64,000 nt of DNA from Actinoallomurus liliacearum (GTDB taxonomy: Bacteria > Actinomycetota > Actinomycetes > Streptosporangiales > Streptosporangiaceae): positions 1 to 64,000 of the forward strand of contig NZ_BAABHJ010000026.1 of assembly GCF_039542035.1 (NCBI RefSeq). The letters are read 5' to 3'. The notes below the pieces were generated by a model. The model had not been told where the DNA came from and made no database searches. It worked only from the letters and a program-made list of their open reading frames with translations. This document shows, piece by piece, positions 40,415-49,014 of the stretch. The translations under genes and the position numbers were made by a program. How positions within the stretch are numbered: position 1 is the first letter of the stretch; each line of letters opens with the position of its first letter.

Positions 40415-41302
40415 TTACTTGACGGCACCGACGGTGATGCCGCGGCTGAGAGTGCGCTGGAAGATCAGGAAGAAGACGACCGCCGGGATGATGCCGAGCA
40501 GGGCCGACGCGCTCGTCATGGTGGCGTCCATCATCTTCTGGCCCTGGAGCACGCCGAGCGCGACCGGCACCGTCTGGTTCTCGTTCGAGATCAGGAAGAT
40601 CATCGGGAGGAAGAACTCGTTCCACGTCCAGATGAAGAAGAAGACGAACAGCACGCCGAGGGTCGGCCGGCTGATCGGGACGACGACGCGCCACAGGATG
40701 CGGAACCGGCCCGCGCCGTCCATCCGCGCCGCCTCGAGGATCTCGCGCGGGAACGTCGACAGCACCGACGACAGCAGGTAGGTGCCGAACGCCGTCTGGA
40801 TCGCGGTGAGGATGATGATCACGCTGAGCCGCGTGTCGTACAGGCCGACCTTCTTCGACAGGAAGTACAGCGGGTAGACCAGCACCTCCTGCGGCATCGT
40901 GTTGGCCAGCAGGAACAGCACGAGGATCCACACCCGGCCCTTGATCCGGCCGATGCCGAGCGCGTAGGAGTTCAGCACCGCGAGGATCACCGCGAGGATC
41001 GCGACCGAGCCGCTGATGATCAGGCTGTTGACGAGCTTGGTGCCGAAGTCGACGCGCTCCCAGAAGTCCTTGATGCCCTGCAGGTAGAAGCCCTTGGGCA
41101 TGGCGAGCGGGCCGTTGCTGGAGTACTCCGCCGGGGTCTTGAACGCGTTGAACGTGATGATGACGAACGGCAGCAGCATCACCACCGCGAGCACCGCGAG
41201 CGACGCGAGCACCGCCCAGGCTCCCGGAGTCCGCCGGTGCGCTCCGGACGCGGGGCGACCGTGGCGCGCCGGAGTGCCGCGCCTGGCGCTGATGGCTGTC
41301 AT
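40415..41302 (-). CDS. Carbohydrate ABC importer permease (MalG type)
   Basis: 295 residues from ATG 41302, overlapping the preceding permease gene by 4 nt. Six hydrophobic helices and the EAA loop EAARMDGAGRFRILWRVVVP identify a CUT1-family inner membrane component. It pairs with the MalF-type subunit and the lipoprotein encoded upstream. No ATPase gene is in the locus; actinobacteria commonly share the MsiK ATPase among such importers, which is inferred here. Confidence 0.95.
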   Translation of the reverse strand: MTAISARRGTPARHGRPASGAHRRTPGAWAVLASLAVLAVVMLLPFVIITFNAFKTPAEYSSNGPLAMPKGFYLQGIKDFWERVDFGTKLVNSLIISGSVAILAVILAVLNSYALGIGRIKGRVWILVLFLLANTMPQEVLVYPLYFLSKKVGLYDTRLSVIIILTAIQTAFGTYLLSSVLSTFPREILEAARMDGAGRFRILWRVVVPISRPTLGVLFVFFFIWTWNEFFLPMIFLISNENQTVPVALGVLQGQKMMDATMTSASALLGIIPAVVFFLIFQRTLSRGITVGAVK

Positions 41303-42246
41303 CGGTCGGCCCCCTCGGCCTTGTTCTGGCGGCTGATCAGCACTGCCATGACCACGATGATGATGAGCGTCAGCACGGTCGCGATCGCGGCGCCGTAGCC
41401 GACCTGGGTCTTCTCGAAGAAGTTCTGGTACGAGTAGTAGGCGGGGACGTTCGTCGCGCCGCCGGGGCCGCCCTTCGTCAGGATGTAGATCTTGTCGAAG
41501 CTCTTGATCGCGGCGACCGTGCAGGTCAGCAGCACCACGTAGATCTCCGGGCGGATCTGCGGGATCGTGATGTGCCAGAACCTCCGCCACCACGACGCGC
41601 CGTCGATCTCCGCCGCCTCGTACAGGGAGGGGTCGACCCGCTGCAGGCCCGCCATGAACACGACGAGCGGGAAGCCGACCTGCACCCAGACCATCACCCC
41701 CATCACGGTGTAGAGCGCGAGCTTCGGGTCGCCCAGCCAGTCCTCCTGGAGCGACTTCAGCCCGATCGCCTTGAGGACCGCGTTGAGGGCGCCGTTGTCG
41801 GGTGCGAGGATCCAGGCCCACACGATCCCGGCCACCGCGAACGGCAGCACCTGCGGCAGGTAGATGCAGGCACGCAGGATCGCGGCCGTGCGCGGGCCGA
41901 ACCGCTTGGCGATGAAGTCGAACAGCGCGGCCGCCAGCACCAGGCCGATGACCAACGGGATGATCGCCATGGCGATGACGAGCGCGACGTTGTGCCCGAA
42001 GGAGGCCCAGAAGGAGCCGTCGGACAGCAGCTTGCTGTAGTTGTCCAGCCCGACCCACTCCGGCGAGCCGATGCCGTCCCACTTCGTCAGGCTGAAGCCG
42101 ATGTTCATCACGAACGGCACCAGGATGACGGCGACGAACAGCACCGTGCTGGGGATCAGGTAGACGGAGTAGGACAGGCCGCGGCGCGGCCGGCCGGCGG
42201 GCTTGGACACCGCCTTCGCGGGCGGCGCGCTCAGGGTTTGAGTCAT
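41299..42246 (-). CDS. Carbohydrate ABC importer permease (MalF type)
   Basis: 315 residues with six helices; the EAA loop is YEAAEIDGASWWRRFWHITI followed by PQIRPE. The N-terminal 25 residues are basic and Pro/Ala-rich. It is preceded by a large GC hairpin that separates it from the binding-protein gene, as is common in such operons where the binding protein is made in excess. It forms the membrane channel with the MalG-type partner. Confidence 0.95.
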   Translation of the reverse strand: MTQTLSAPPAKAVSKPAGRPRRGLSYSVYLIPSTVLFVAVILVPFVMNIGFSLTKWDGIGSPEWVGLDNYSKLLSDGSFWASFGHNVALVIAMAIIPLVIGLVLAAALFDFIAKRFGPRTAAILRACIYLPQVLPFAVAGIVWAWILAPDNGALNAVLKAIGLKSLQEDWLGDPKLALYTVMGVMVWVQVGFPLVVFMAGLQRVDPSLYEAAEIDGASWWRRFWHITIPQIRPEIYVVLLTCTVAAIKSFDKIYILTKGGPGGATNVPAYYSYQNFFEKTQVGYGAAIATVLTLIIIVVMAVLISRQNKAEGADR

Positions 42247-42267
42247 CGTGTGTCTCCGGTGCGAGGG

Positions 42268-42308
42268 GCGGGCGGCCGGGCCGGCCCTGGGGCGGCCGGG
42301 CCGCCCGC
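42268..42308 (-). terminator. Intergenic hairpin between binding protein and permease genes
   Basis: Stem GCGGGCGGCC/GGCCGCCCGC (42268-42277 and 42299-42308) with a GC-rich loop. Its place between the binding protein and the permeases suggests an attenuator or mRNA-stabilising stem rather than a full stop. Confidence 0.65.
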
Positions 42309-42329
42309 TCCCCGCGGTCGGCGGTGTCG

Positions 42330-43625
42330 CTAGTGGCCGATGTTCGAGAGGTTCTCGTTGTACGGCTTGGCGAAGCCGTCCAGGACCGAGCTCGGCGAGG
42401 CGGAGCCGGTGATCAGCTTCTGCGTCCCGGCCACGAGCACGTCGTAGTAGGCCGGCGCCGGCCAGTCCGGGTAGAAGCCCAGCGCGTCGTTGTTCGCCAG
42501 GGTCTGGTAGTTCTCGATGAGCTTCTTGTTCTTCGGGTCCTTCACACCGGAGGGGTCGCCCGCGACCGGCACGCCGCCGTTGTCGGCCAGGAGGTTCTGG
42601 ATCTCCTTCTGCATCGTGATGTTGATGAAGTCATAGGCGAGATCCTTGTTCTTGGACCCCTTCGGGACGACCCACAGGTTGCCGCTCGACCCGAGCGTCA
42701 GCTTGGTGTCCGGCCAGAGGAACGTGTCCCACTGGAAGTTCTTGATCTCCTTCTCGAAGCGGCCGTACCACCAGCTGCCGGAGAAGAACATCGGGAACTT
42801 GCCGCTCATGAAGGACGTGCCGGCGTCCTCGGCCTTGACGCCGGAGGAGTTCTTGGCGATGTAGCCCTTCTTCACCCAGTCGGAGAAGGTGTTCGCGGCG
42901 TACGTCCACGCCTGGTCATGGAAGTCGACCTTCCCGGTGTAGCGCTCGAACCGGTCGACCCACGGCCGGTCCGCCTTGCTCAGCGCGAGCTGGTAGAGGT
43001 ACTGCTGCGCCGGGTACTCCGCGCCCGCGTTGGACAGCGGAGTGACGCCCTTGGCGACGAACGTGTCCATCGCCTTGGTGAACTCGGCGAAGTTCGTGGG
43101 CACCTTGATGCCGTACTTGTCGAACATCGCCTTGTTGTAATAAACCTGCAGGTACTCGGCGTAGTTCGGGACGCCGTACCACTTGTCGCCGCCCATGACG
43201 CCCTTGGCGTCGTACTTCGCGGTCTCGGCGACGCTCGGCGGGAGCAGTTTGTCCCAGCCGCGCTTGGTGACCTCGGCGGTCATGTCGGTGAGCAGGCCCT
43301 GCTTGGACAGCAGACCGGCGGTCGCGTTGCCCTTGTTGTACTCCAGGATGTCCGGGGCGTCCTTGGAGTTCAGCACCATCGGCGCGGTCTTCTGGATCTG
43401 TTCGAAGCCCTTCTCCTCGAACTTCACCTTGACGCCCGGGTGGGCGGCCTCGAACTCCTTGATCGCCTGGTTCCACGCGATCCCCATGGCGCTGTCCTGG
43501 GTCTCGTAGTGCCACAGTTTCAGCTCTTTCGACGAAGAGCCGCCGCCACCGCCACCGCCGCCGCACGCGGACAGGGCCAGCGCTCCCACGGCCAGGGCCG
43601 CGAGCGCCTTTGTCGCCTTGAACAT
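42330..43625 (-). CDS. Extracellular sugar-binding lipoprotein
   Basis: 431 residues. The lipobox ALSAC, followed by a run of glycines and serines, anchors the protein to the membrane. The body is a CUT1 solute-binding protein (KLWHYETQDSAMGIAWNQAI at the start; aromatic residues WWYGRF and YPDWPAPAYYD likely in the sugar site). The start lies 28 bp from a LacI palindrome. With the two permeases and the GH31/GH1 enzymes it should import oligosaccharides, by context xyloglucan fragments. Specificity is inferred. Confidence 0.95.
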   Translation of the reverse strand: MFKATKALAALAVGALALSACGGGGGGGGSSSKELKLWHYETQDSAMGIAWNQAIKEFEAAHPGVKVKFEEKGFEQIQKTAPMVLNSKDAPDILEYNKGNATAGLLSKQGLLTDMTAEVTKRGWDKLLPPSVAETAKYDAKGVMGGDKWYGVPNYAEYLQVYYNKAMFDKYGIKVPTNFAEFTKAMDTFVAKGVTPLSNAGAEYPAQQYLYQLALSKADRPWVDRFERYTGKVDFHDQAWTYAANTFSDWVKKGYIAKNSSGVKAEDAGTSFMSGKFPMFFSGSWWYGRFEKEIKNFQWDTFLWPDTKLTLGSSGNLWVVPKGSKNKDLAYDFINITMQKEIQNLLADNGGVPVAGDPSGVKDPKNKKLIENYQTLANNDALGFYPDWPAPAYYDVLVAGTQKLITGSASPSSVLDGFAKPYNENLSNIGH

Positions 43626-43653
43626 CGGGGATCCTCCAGGGGGTGAAAAATTG

Positions 43654-43667
43654 TCGAAGCGCTTCGA
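43654..43667 (-). promoter_or_regulatory. LacI operator TCGAAGCGCTTCGA (transport operon)
   Basis: Perfect 14-bp palindrome between the LacI gene stop (43699) and the binding protein start (43625), identical to the two other sites in the locus. Confidence 0.88.
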
Positions 43668-43698
43668 CGAGTGCCGAAAAAAGGAGTCGTGGAATTCG

Positions 43699-44688
43699 TC
43701 AGGCCGCCGGTGTGCTGGACCGGACGACGAGGCGGGAGGGGAGCAGGGTGGCGCCGGGCGGCTGGTGGCCGTCCAGCTTCTCCATGAGCAGGGCGACCGA
43801 CCGGCGGCCGAGTTCCTCGGCGGGGATGGAGATCGAGGTGAGGTCGAGCCGCTCCGCGAGGTCGTCGGGAGCGATGGCGATGAACGAGAGGTCGTCGGGG
43901 ACGCGGCGCCCGGTCGCGCGGAACGCCGCGAGCAGCGGTTCGACCGCGGGCTCGTTGTGGACCGCGACGCCGGTCAGGCCCGGGTGGTCCCGCAGCAGGT
44001 CGTCGGCGGCCTCCCGGGCGTGGTCCGGGTCGCAGGGCCGGACGACCGCGTGGACGCCGCGTTCGGCGGCGGCCCGCTGGAAGCCGGCCTTCGTGCGCTC
44101 GGCGAAGCCGGTGCCGCGTTCGTACACCGCGGGCGGCGCGCCGATCAGCGCGATCTCGCGGTGCCCGAGGTCGGCCAGATACTCGGCGCACGCCGCGCCG
44201 GCCGCCTCGAAGTCCCAGTCGATGCAGGTCAGCCCGGTCGGGTCCGCCGGGAACCCGATCAGCACCGACGGCCGGTCCAGCGAGCGCAGCACCGGCAGCC
44301 GTACGTCGTGCAGTTCGACGTCCATCACGAGGATCGCGTCGACGAGGGCGGAGCCGGCCACCCGCTCGAGGCCGTCGACGCCCTCGTCCTGGGTCAGCAG
44401 CAGGACGTCGTGATCGTACGCGCGGGCGCTGGTCACGGCCCCGATGACCATCTGCATCACGATCGGCACGTGGATGCCGGAGCGGAGCGGGACGACGAGC
44501 GCGATGACGTTGGAACGGTTGCTGGCCAGCGCGCGGGCCCCCGCGTGCGGGCGGTAACCCAGGGCCCGGATACTGTCCATGACCCGGCGGCGCGTCTGGT
44601 CCGAGATGGACCGCTTGCCGCTCAGCACGTAGGACACCGTGCTGGGGGAGACGCCGGCGTGGCTGGCCACGTCAGAGATCTTTACCAA
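43699..44688 (-). CDS. LacI-family repressor of the carbohydrate locus
   Basis: 329 residues from a TTG at 44688 (AGGAG 8 nt upstream). A frame to 44802 would read through the operator. The LacI helix-turn-helix is ISDVASHAGVSPSTVSYVLS followed by GKRSIS, with the hinge PHAGARALASNRSN, then a periplasmic-binding-like sugar domain. A 14-bp palindrome sits 12 bp upstream of the start, so it should repress itself, and identical sites precede the transport operon and the GH3 gene. The inducer is probably an imported oligosaccharide or its breakdown product. Confidence 0.93.
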   Translation of the reverse strand: MVKISDVASHAGVSPSTVSYVLSGKRSISDQTRRRVMDSIRALGYRPHAGARALASNRSNVIALVVPLRSGIHVPIVMQMVIGAVTSARAYDHDVLLLTQDEGVDGLERVAGSALVDAILVMDVELHDVRLPVLRSLDRPSVLIGFPADPTGLTCIDWDFEAAGAACAEYLADLGHREIALIGAPPAVYERGTGFAERTKAGFQRAAAERGVHAVVRPCDPDHAREAADDLLRDHPGLTGVAVHNEPAVEPLLAAFRATGRRVPDDLSFIAIAPDDLAERLDLTSISIPAEELGRRSVALLMEKLDGHQPPGATLLPSRLVVRSSTPAA

Positions 44689-44700
44689 GGTCCGCTCCTG

Positions 44701-44714
44701 TCGAAGCGCTTCGA
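44701..44714 (-). promoter_or_regulatory. LacI operator TCGAAGCGCTTCGA (autoregulatory)
   Basis: Perfect 14-bp palindrome directly upstream of the ribosome binding site of the LacI gene, identical to the sites at 36731 and 43654. Confidence 0.88.
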
Positions 44715-44925
44715 TTGCCGGAATGTTAAGCCTGTCGCTTAGGTGGCGCAATGGGGCGTTACGAGAACGCAACCGGAATTTGGGAGCGCTCCCACGCTCC
44801 ACATCGTCGTCGATCCGATCGAAGTGGCCGGTCAGCGGCCTGTTCGGCGCCGGTTGGCGAGTTCCCGTTGGAACCTGTCACTCACGCCACTGGGAGCCGC
44901 CGCGCCGTCCGCGTACCCATGGAGC

Positions 44926-45342
44926 ATGGAGTTTCTGCCCTACATCGCGCCGATCGGCGTCGGCCTCGCGTACGCGCTGCTGATGTCCCTCATCCGTGAA
45001 CCGCACCGGCGGCGCGTCAACGCCCTCATGATCGCCGGTGCCGGCGCCGCCTACCTCAGCGGCGGCGGCATGGGCGGCTGGGAGTTCGCCTTCACCGGGC
45101 TGGTCACCTACGTCGCCTTCCGCGGCCTGGACTCGTGGCGGTGGATCGGCGTCGGCTGGCTGCTGCACACCGTCTGGGACGTCGTCCACCATCTCAAGGG
45201 CCATCCCATCATCCCCTTCGCCCACAGTTCGTCCATGGGATGCGCCATCTGCGACCCCGTCATCGCCCTGTGGTGCTTCGGCGGTGGCCGGACACCGCGC
45301 GAGCTGCTCCGCCGTACGAGGCTGCGGGAGCGGACGGCCTGA
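44926..45342 (+). CDS. DUF6010-like membrane protein
   Basis: 138 residues with three to four hydrophobic segments. The pattern GWLLHTVWDVVHHLKGHPII and SSSMGCAICDPVIALWCFGG matches a family known as DUF6010, with conserved histidines and a CxxC motif that might bind a metal or heme. No function is established. The frame extends upstream to 44743, but the extra part is not protein-like. It is divergent from the LacI gene across about 236 bp. Confidence 0.78.
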   Translation: MEFLPYIAPIGVGLAYALLMSLIREPHRRRVNALMIAGAGAAYLSGGGMGGWEFAFTGLVTYVAFRGLDSWRWIGVGWLLHTVWDVVHHLKGHPIIPFAHSSSMGCAICDPVIALWCFGGGRTPRELLRRTRLRERTA

Positions 45343-45350
45343 CGCGCGGA

Positions 45351-45377
45351 CGCCCGGGACGCGACGCGTCCCGGGCG
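45351..45377. terminator. Bidirectional terminator
   Basis: Perfect 10-bp GC-rich stem CGCCCGGGAC/GTCCCGGGCG with a 7-nt loop between the convergent stops of the DUF6010 gene (45342) and the amylase gene (45388). Confidence 0.82.
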
Positions 45378-45387
45378 CCTGGGCGGG

Positions 45388-47127
45388 TCAGCGCCAGCTG
45401 TCGTTGATCGTGGCGGTGCCGCCGGACCCGGTGGTGTACGACCGGTTGGGATCGGACTCCCAGGTGACCGAGCCGTCCGGATTCTTCTTGAGGTACTTGT
45501 ACTGGAAGGTGGTGTTCGCCGGCAGGGACACGGCGGCGGACCAGGTCGGGTAGCCCGCGGACGACAGCGCGACGGCGCTGCCCGGCGCCCAGTTCCCCAG
45601 CGCGGGGATCGAGCCGACGACGAAGACGTTCTGCCCGTAGTAGGTCGTCGCGTACTCGTTGAACGTCACCTGGACGACGCCGGTGCCGCCACCGCCGGTT
45701 CCGGTGGCCGCGACGTCGATCGCCACGGCGCCGCCCGGGCTCACCGAGAACGTCGCGTTGCCGGAGCCGTCGACCGTGACGGCCGTGCCCGTGCACTTCC
45801 CGGCGGACACGCCGCCGCCGATGACGTCGCAGTACGTCCCGGCGGGCAGGCCGGTGGCGAACGTACGGCTCAGCGTGCCGCCGGAGTTGTTGATCGCGAC
45901 GTAGCCCTTCGCGCCGCGGCCGAAGGCGATCTGGTTCGAACCGTCGGACCACCAGTTCGCGACGGACGTGCCCCTCACGGCGTTGTGCCAGCCGACCATG
46001 CCGCCCAACGTGCGGTCGAGGCAGCCCTGCCAGCCGCTCGCGCAGTTGGTGTTCGTCACGTACCCGTTGCCGTCCGCGGGCGGGGAGTCGTCGGTGCCGC
46101 TGAAGTCGAAGCCGGAGTAGACCTGCGGGGTGCCGAAGTTCCAGGCCAGCGAGAAGATCGTGGCCAGCCGGTACTTGGTGCCGTCCTTGTAGGACAGCGT
46201 GCTGCCGTTCCGCTCGGTGTCGTGGTTGGCGACGAAGACGACCGACTTGTCGCTCGGCTCCATGCCCCACGACTGCCCGAAGCTCTGCAGGTTGGCGATG
46301 CTGCCGTTGAACTGCTCCTTGAGCTTCTGCCCGTAGATGAACTCCAGCAGGTCGCCGGTGCCCTCGAAGGCGCTGGGCGCGAGGCTGCCGCTGCTGCCGG
46401 GCATGACCTCCTGGTAGATGTACGCGGACCTGGTCAGTTTCGCCTCGATGGCCGCCAGGTCGGTCGCGCCGATGTGCTTGGCCGCGTCGACCCGGAACCC
46501 GTCCACGCCGAGGGACAACAGGTCATTGAGGTAGCCGGCGATCTTGCCGCGCACGTAGTCGGACTCGGTGCGCAGGTCCGACAGGCTGCTCAGCTCGCAC
46601 TTGGTGACCTCGGTGAAGTCGTTCCAGTTGTGGATCTGGTCGTCGGACTCCGGGCAGTCGGACGGGTAGTTGTGGAAGTCGGCCGAGGAGTAGATGCCCG
46701 GGTAGGCGTACTTGGTGAAGCTCTTGCCGCCGTAGCTCGTGCTGCCCTGGCCGGTCATGTGGTTGATGACCGCGTCGGCGTACACCTTGACGCCCGCGGC
46801 GTGGCAGGCCGACACCATGGCGGCGAACTGCGACCGGGTGCCCATGCGGCTGTTCACGTCGTAGTCGGCGGGCTGGTAGACCTCCCACCACGGGTGGCCG
46901 CTGCGGGTGAGGGAGTCCTCGGGCGGGGCGACCTGGACGGCGCCGTACCCCTGCGGGCCGAGCACGTTCGTGCACTCGGAGGCGACGGAGTTCCAGTTCC
47001 ACTCGAAGAGGTTGGCGATGACGTCGTGGTCGCCGGTGGGCGACGCCCCGGCGGGCGCGGCGCCGGCCAGGGGCGTGATCGTGGCCGCCAGCGCGACGGC
47101 CAGCGCGGGCAGCAGGCGTTTCAGCAT
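45388..47127 (-). CDS. Secreted GH13 alpha-amylase with starch-binding domain
   Basis: 579 residues from ATG 47127 (AGGAGG upstream). A signal peptide (about 1-29) precedes the GH13 barrel with catalytic Asp214 (GFRVDAAKHI), Glu240 (IYQEVMP) and Asp303 (VANHDTERNG). A C-terminal beta domain and then a CBM20 starch-binding domain (VFVVGSIPALGNWAPGSAVA; tryptophans conserved) complete the usual actinobacterial amylase layout. It hydrolyses alpha-1,4 glucans outside the cell. It is divergent from its probable LacI/MalR-type regulator, with CTGCAAG/CTTGC elements in the gap. Confidence 0.95.
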   Translation of the reverse strand: MLKRLLPALAVALAATITPLAGAAPAGASPTGDHDVIANLFEWNWNSVASECTNVLGPQGYGAVQVAPPEDSLTRSGHPWWEVYQPADYDVNSRMGTRSQFAAMVSACHAAGVKVYADAVINHMTGQGSTSYGGKSFTKYAYPGIYSSADFHNYPSDCPESDDQIHNWNDFTEVTKCELSSLSDLRTESDYVRGKIAGYLNDLLSLGVDGFRVDAAKHIGATDLAAIEAKLTRSAYIYQEVMPGSSGSLAPSAFEGTGDLLEFIYGQKLKEQFNGSIANLQSFGQSWGMEPSDKSVVFVANHDTERNGSTLSYKDGTKYRLATIFSLAWNFGTPQVYSGFDFSGTDDSPPADGNGYVTNTNCASGWQGCLDRTLGGMVGWHNAVRGTSVANWWSDGSNQIAFGRGAKGYVAINNSGGTLSRTFATGLPAGTYCDVIGGGVSAGKCTGTAVTVDGSGNATFSVSPGGAVAIDVAATGTGGGGTGVVQVTFNEYATTYYGQNVFVVGSIPALGNWAPGSAVALSSAGYPTWSAAVSLPANTTFQYKYLKKNPDGSVTWESDPNRSYTTGSGGTATINDSWR

Positions 47128-47245
47128 GCGGGGCCTCCTGGGTGAGGAGAGTGGGCGGGGTCCCCCGAGGGTCTGGCGGCCGCTGTGTTTCCGCTGTGTT
47201 GCCGCGACGGTAACCCGTACGCCGGTTGCTGGCAAGACTTTGCTG

Positions 47246-47255
47246 CAAGCTTGCG
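47246..47255. promoter_or_regulatory. CTGCAAG-CTTGC palindrome (maltose-type LacI site)
   Basis: GCAAGCTTGC palindrome within a repeated GCAAG/CTTGC stretch (47231-47260) between the divergent amylase and LacI genes. CTTGCAG-type half-sites are typical of actinobacterial MalR-regulated amylase promoters. Binding by the adjacent LacI protein is inferred. Confidence 0.62.
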
Positions 47256-47319
47256 AAAGAATACGGCAACGAGTCCGGCCCGATCCGTTCCGTCCGGCGG
47301 TACATTCGTGCATGTGAGC

Positions 47320-48333
47320 ATGCGCCTGGCGGACATCGCCGCCCAAGCCGGAGTGAGCGAGGCGACCGTGAGCCGGGTGCTCAACGGCAGGCAGGGCGTC
47401 GCGCCGGCCACGCGGCAGGCGGTCATCGACGCGCTCGACGTCCTCGGGTACGAACGCCCCGTCCGCCTCCGGCCGCCGCGCAGCGGGCTGATCGGCCTGA
47501 TCGTCGCCGAGCTGGACAACCCCATCTTCCCCGCGTTCGCGCAGGTCATCGAGAACACCCTGGCCGTGCACGGCTACACCGCGGTGCTGGGCGCGCTGGC
47601 GCCCGGCGGCATCAACGAGGACGACTACACCGGCCTCCTGCTCGAACGCGGGGTCTCCGGGATCGTCTTCGTCTCCGGGCTGCACGCCGACTCGCAGGCC
47701 GACCACGGCCGCTACAAGCGCCTCACGGACCGCGGGCTGCCGATCGTGCTGATCAACGGCTACGCCGAGGGGGTCGACGCGACGTTCGTCTCCAGCGACG
47801 AGGTCGGCGCGATGGAACTGGCCGTGGCCCACCTGGCGCACCTGGGACACCGGCGCATCGGGCTGGCCGTCGGCCAGGAGCGGTTCGTGCCGGTCATCCG
47901 CAAGACCGAGGGCTACCGGAGGGGGATGGCCGAGCACCTCGGAGTCGCCGAGGTGGACGACCGGATCGTCAATACCATCTTCACCGTCGAGGGCGGCGAG
48001 GCCGCGGCGAAGCGGCTGCTCGACCAGGGGTGCACGGCGATCTGCTGCGGCAGCGACATGATGGCGATCGGCGCGATCCGGGCGGTCCGGCAGCGCGGCC
48101 TGCGGGTGCCGGAGGACGTCTCCGTCATCGGCTTCGACGACTCCCCGCTGATGGCCTACGTCGACCCGCCGCTGACCACGGTCCGCCAGCCGGTCCGCGA
48201 GATGGCCCTGGTCGCGGTGCGCAGCCTCCTCGACGAGATCCAGGGCGTCGGCGCGCCGCACACCGAGCTGGTCTTCCGGCCCGAGCTGGTCGTCCGCGGC
48301 TCCACCGGACCGCTCGGCGCGGCCGACCGGTGA
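47320..48333 (+). CDS. LacI-family regulator (MalR-like)
   Basis: 337 residues from ATG 47320; in-frame GTG codons at 47314 and 47308 are possible alternatives. The helix-turn-helix reads LADIAAQAGVSEATVSRVLN and is followed by a sugar-binding domain with ICCGSDMMAIGAIRAVRQRG and DVSVIGFDDSP. It is divergent from the alpha-amylase gene and probably represses it until maltose or a maltodextrin is present. An inverted TTGCGG/CCGCAA element (48334-48352) follows its stop. Confidence 0.9.
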   Translation: MRLADIAAQAGVSEATVSRVLNGRQGVAPATRQAVIDALDVLGYERPVRLRPPRSGLIGLIVAELDNPIFPAFAQVIENTLAVHGYTAVLGALAPGGINEDDYTGLLLERGVSGIVFVSGLHADSQADHGRYKRLTDRGLPIVLINGYAEGVDATFVSSDEVGAMELAVAHLAHLGHRRIGLAVGQERFVPVIRKTEGYRRGMAEHLGVAEVDDRIVNTIFTVEGGEAAAKRLLDQGCTAICCGSDMMAIGAIRAVRQRGLRVPEDVSVIGFDDSPLMAYVDPPLTTVRQPVREMALVAVRSLLDEIQGVGAPHTELVFRPELVVRGSTGPLGAADR

Positions 48334-48366
48334 TTGCGGCAACTTTCCGCAAGAAACCGCGCCGGG

Positions 48367-49014
48367 TCAGTCCAGACCCTGTTCGAGCGCGTAGCGTACG
48401 AGCTGGGCCTTGTTGTGCAGTTGCAGCTTGGTCAGGGAGTTCTGCACGTGGTTCTGCACCGTGCGGTGCGACAGCACGAGCCGTTCGGCGATCTCGCGGT
48501 AGGTCAGGCCCTTGGCGACGAGTCGCAGCACCTCGGTCTCCCGGTTCGTCAGCCGGGGCGTCTCCTTCTCCGGCGCGGCGACCAGCCTGCGGTACTCCCC
48601 GAGGACGAGGCCGGCCAGTCCGGGGGTGAACACCGCCTGGCCGACCGCCGCCGCGCGCACCGCCGCGACGACCTCGTCGAGGGACGCCGACTTGGTCAGG
48701 TAGCCGGTGGCGCCCGCCGTGACCGCGTCGAGGACGTCCTGGCGCTCCCCGCTCGCCGACAGGACCAGTACGCGGACGGACGGGTCCGCCGCCAGCAGCC
48801 GCCGGGTCACCTCCGCGCCCCCGAGGTCCGGCAGGTGCAGGTCGAGCAGGACGACGTGCGGCCGGGTGGCCTTGGCGACCCGCAGCGCCTGCGCGCCGTC
48901 GCCGGCCGTGCCCACGACCGGGAGGCCGGCCGCCGTCAGCCGTTCCGCGATGCCGTCGCGCCAGATCGGATGGTCGTCGACCACGAGCAGGCGGGGCGGA
49001 CCGTCAGCGTCCAT
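48367..49014 (-). CDS. NarL-type response regulator
   Basis: 215 residues. The receiver has DD at 13-14 and phosphoacceptor Asp58 (VLLDLHLPDLGG), with Lys in GYLTKSAS. The LuxR helix-turn-helix is LTNRETEVLRLVAKGLTYRE followed by TVQNHVQNSLTKLQLHNKAQ. The start overlaps the kinase gene by 11 nt. With the MacS-like kinase it forms a two-component system whose homologues (MacR in Streptomyces) regulate morphology and envelope-linked genes. Confidence 0.92.
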   Translation of the reverse strand: MDADGPPRLLVVDDHPIWRDGIAERLTAAGLPVVGTAGDGAQALRVAKATRPHVVLLDLHLPDLGGAEVTRRLLAADPSVRVLVLSASGERQDVLDAVTAGATGYLTKSASLDEVVAAVRAAAVGQAVFTPGLAGLVLGEYRRLVAAPEKETPRLTNRETEVLRLVAKGLTYREIAERLVLSHRTVQNHVQNSLTKLQLHNKAQLVRYALEQGLD

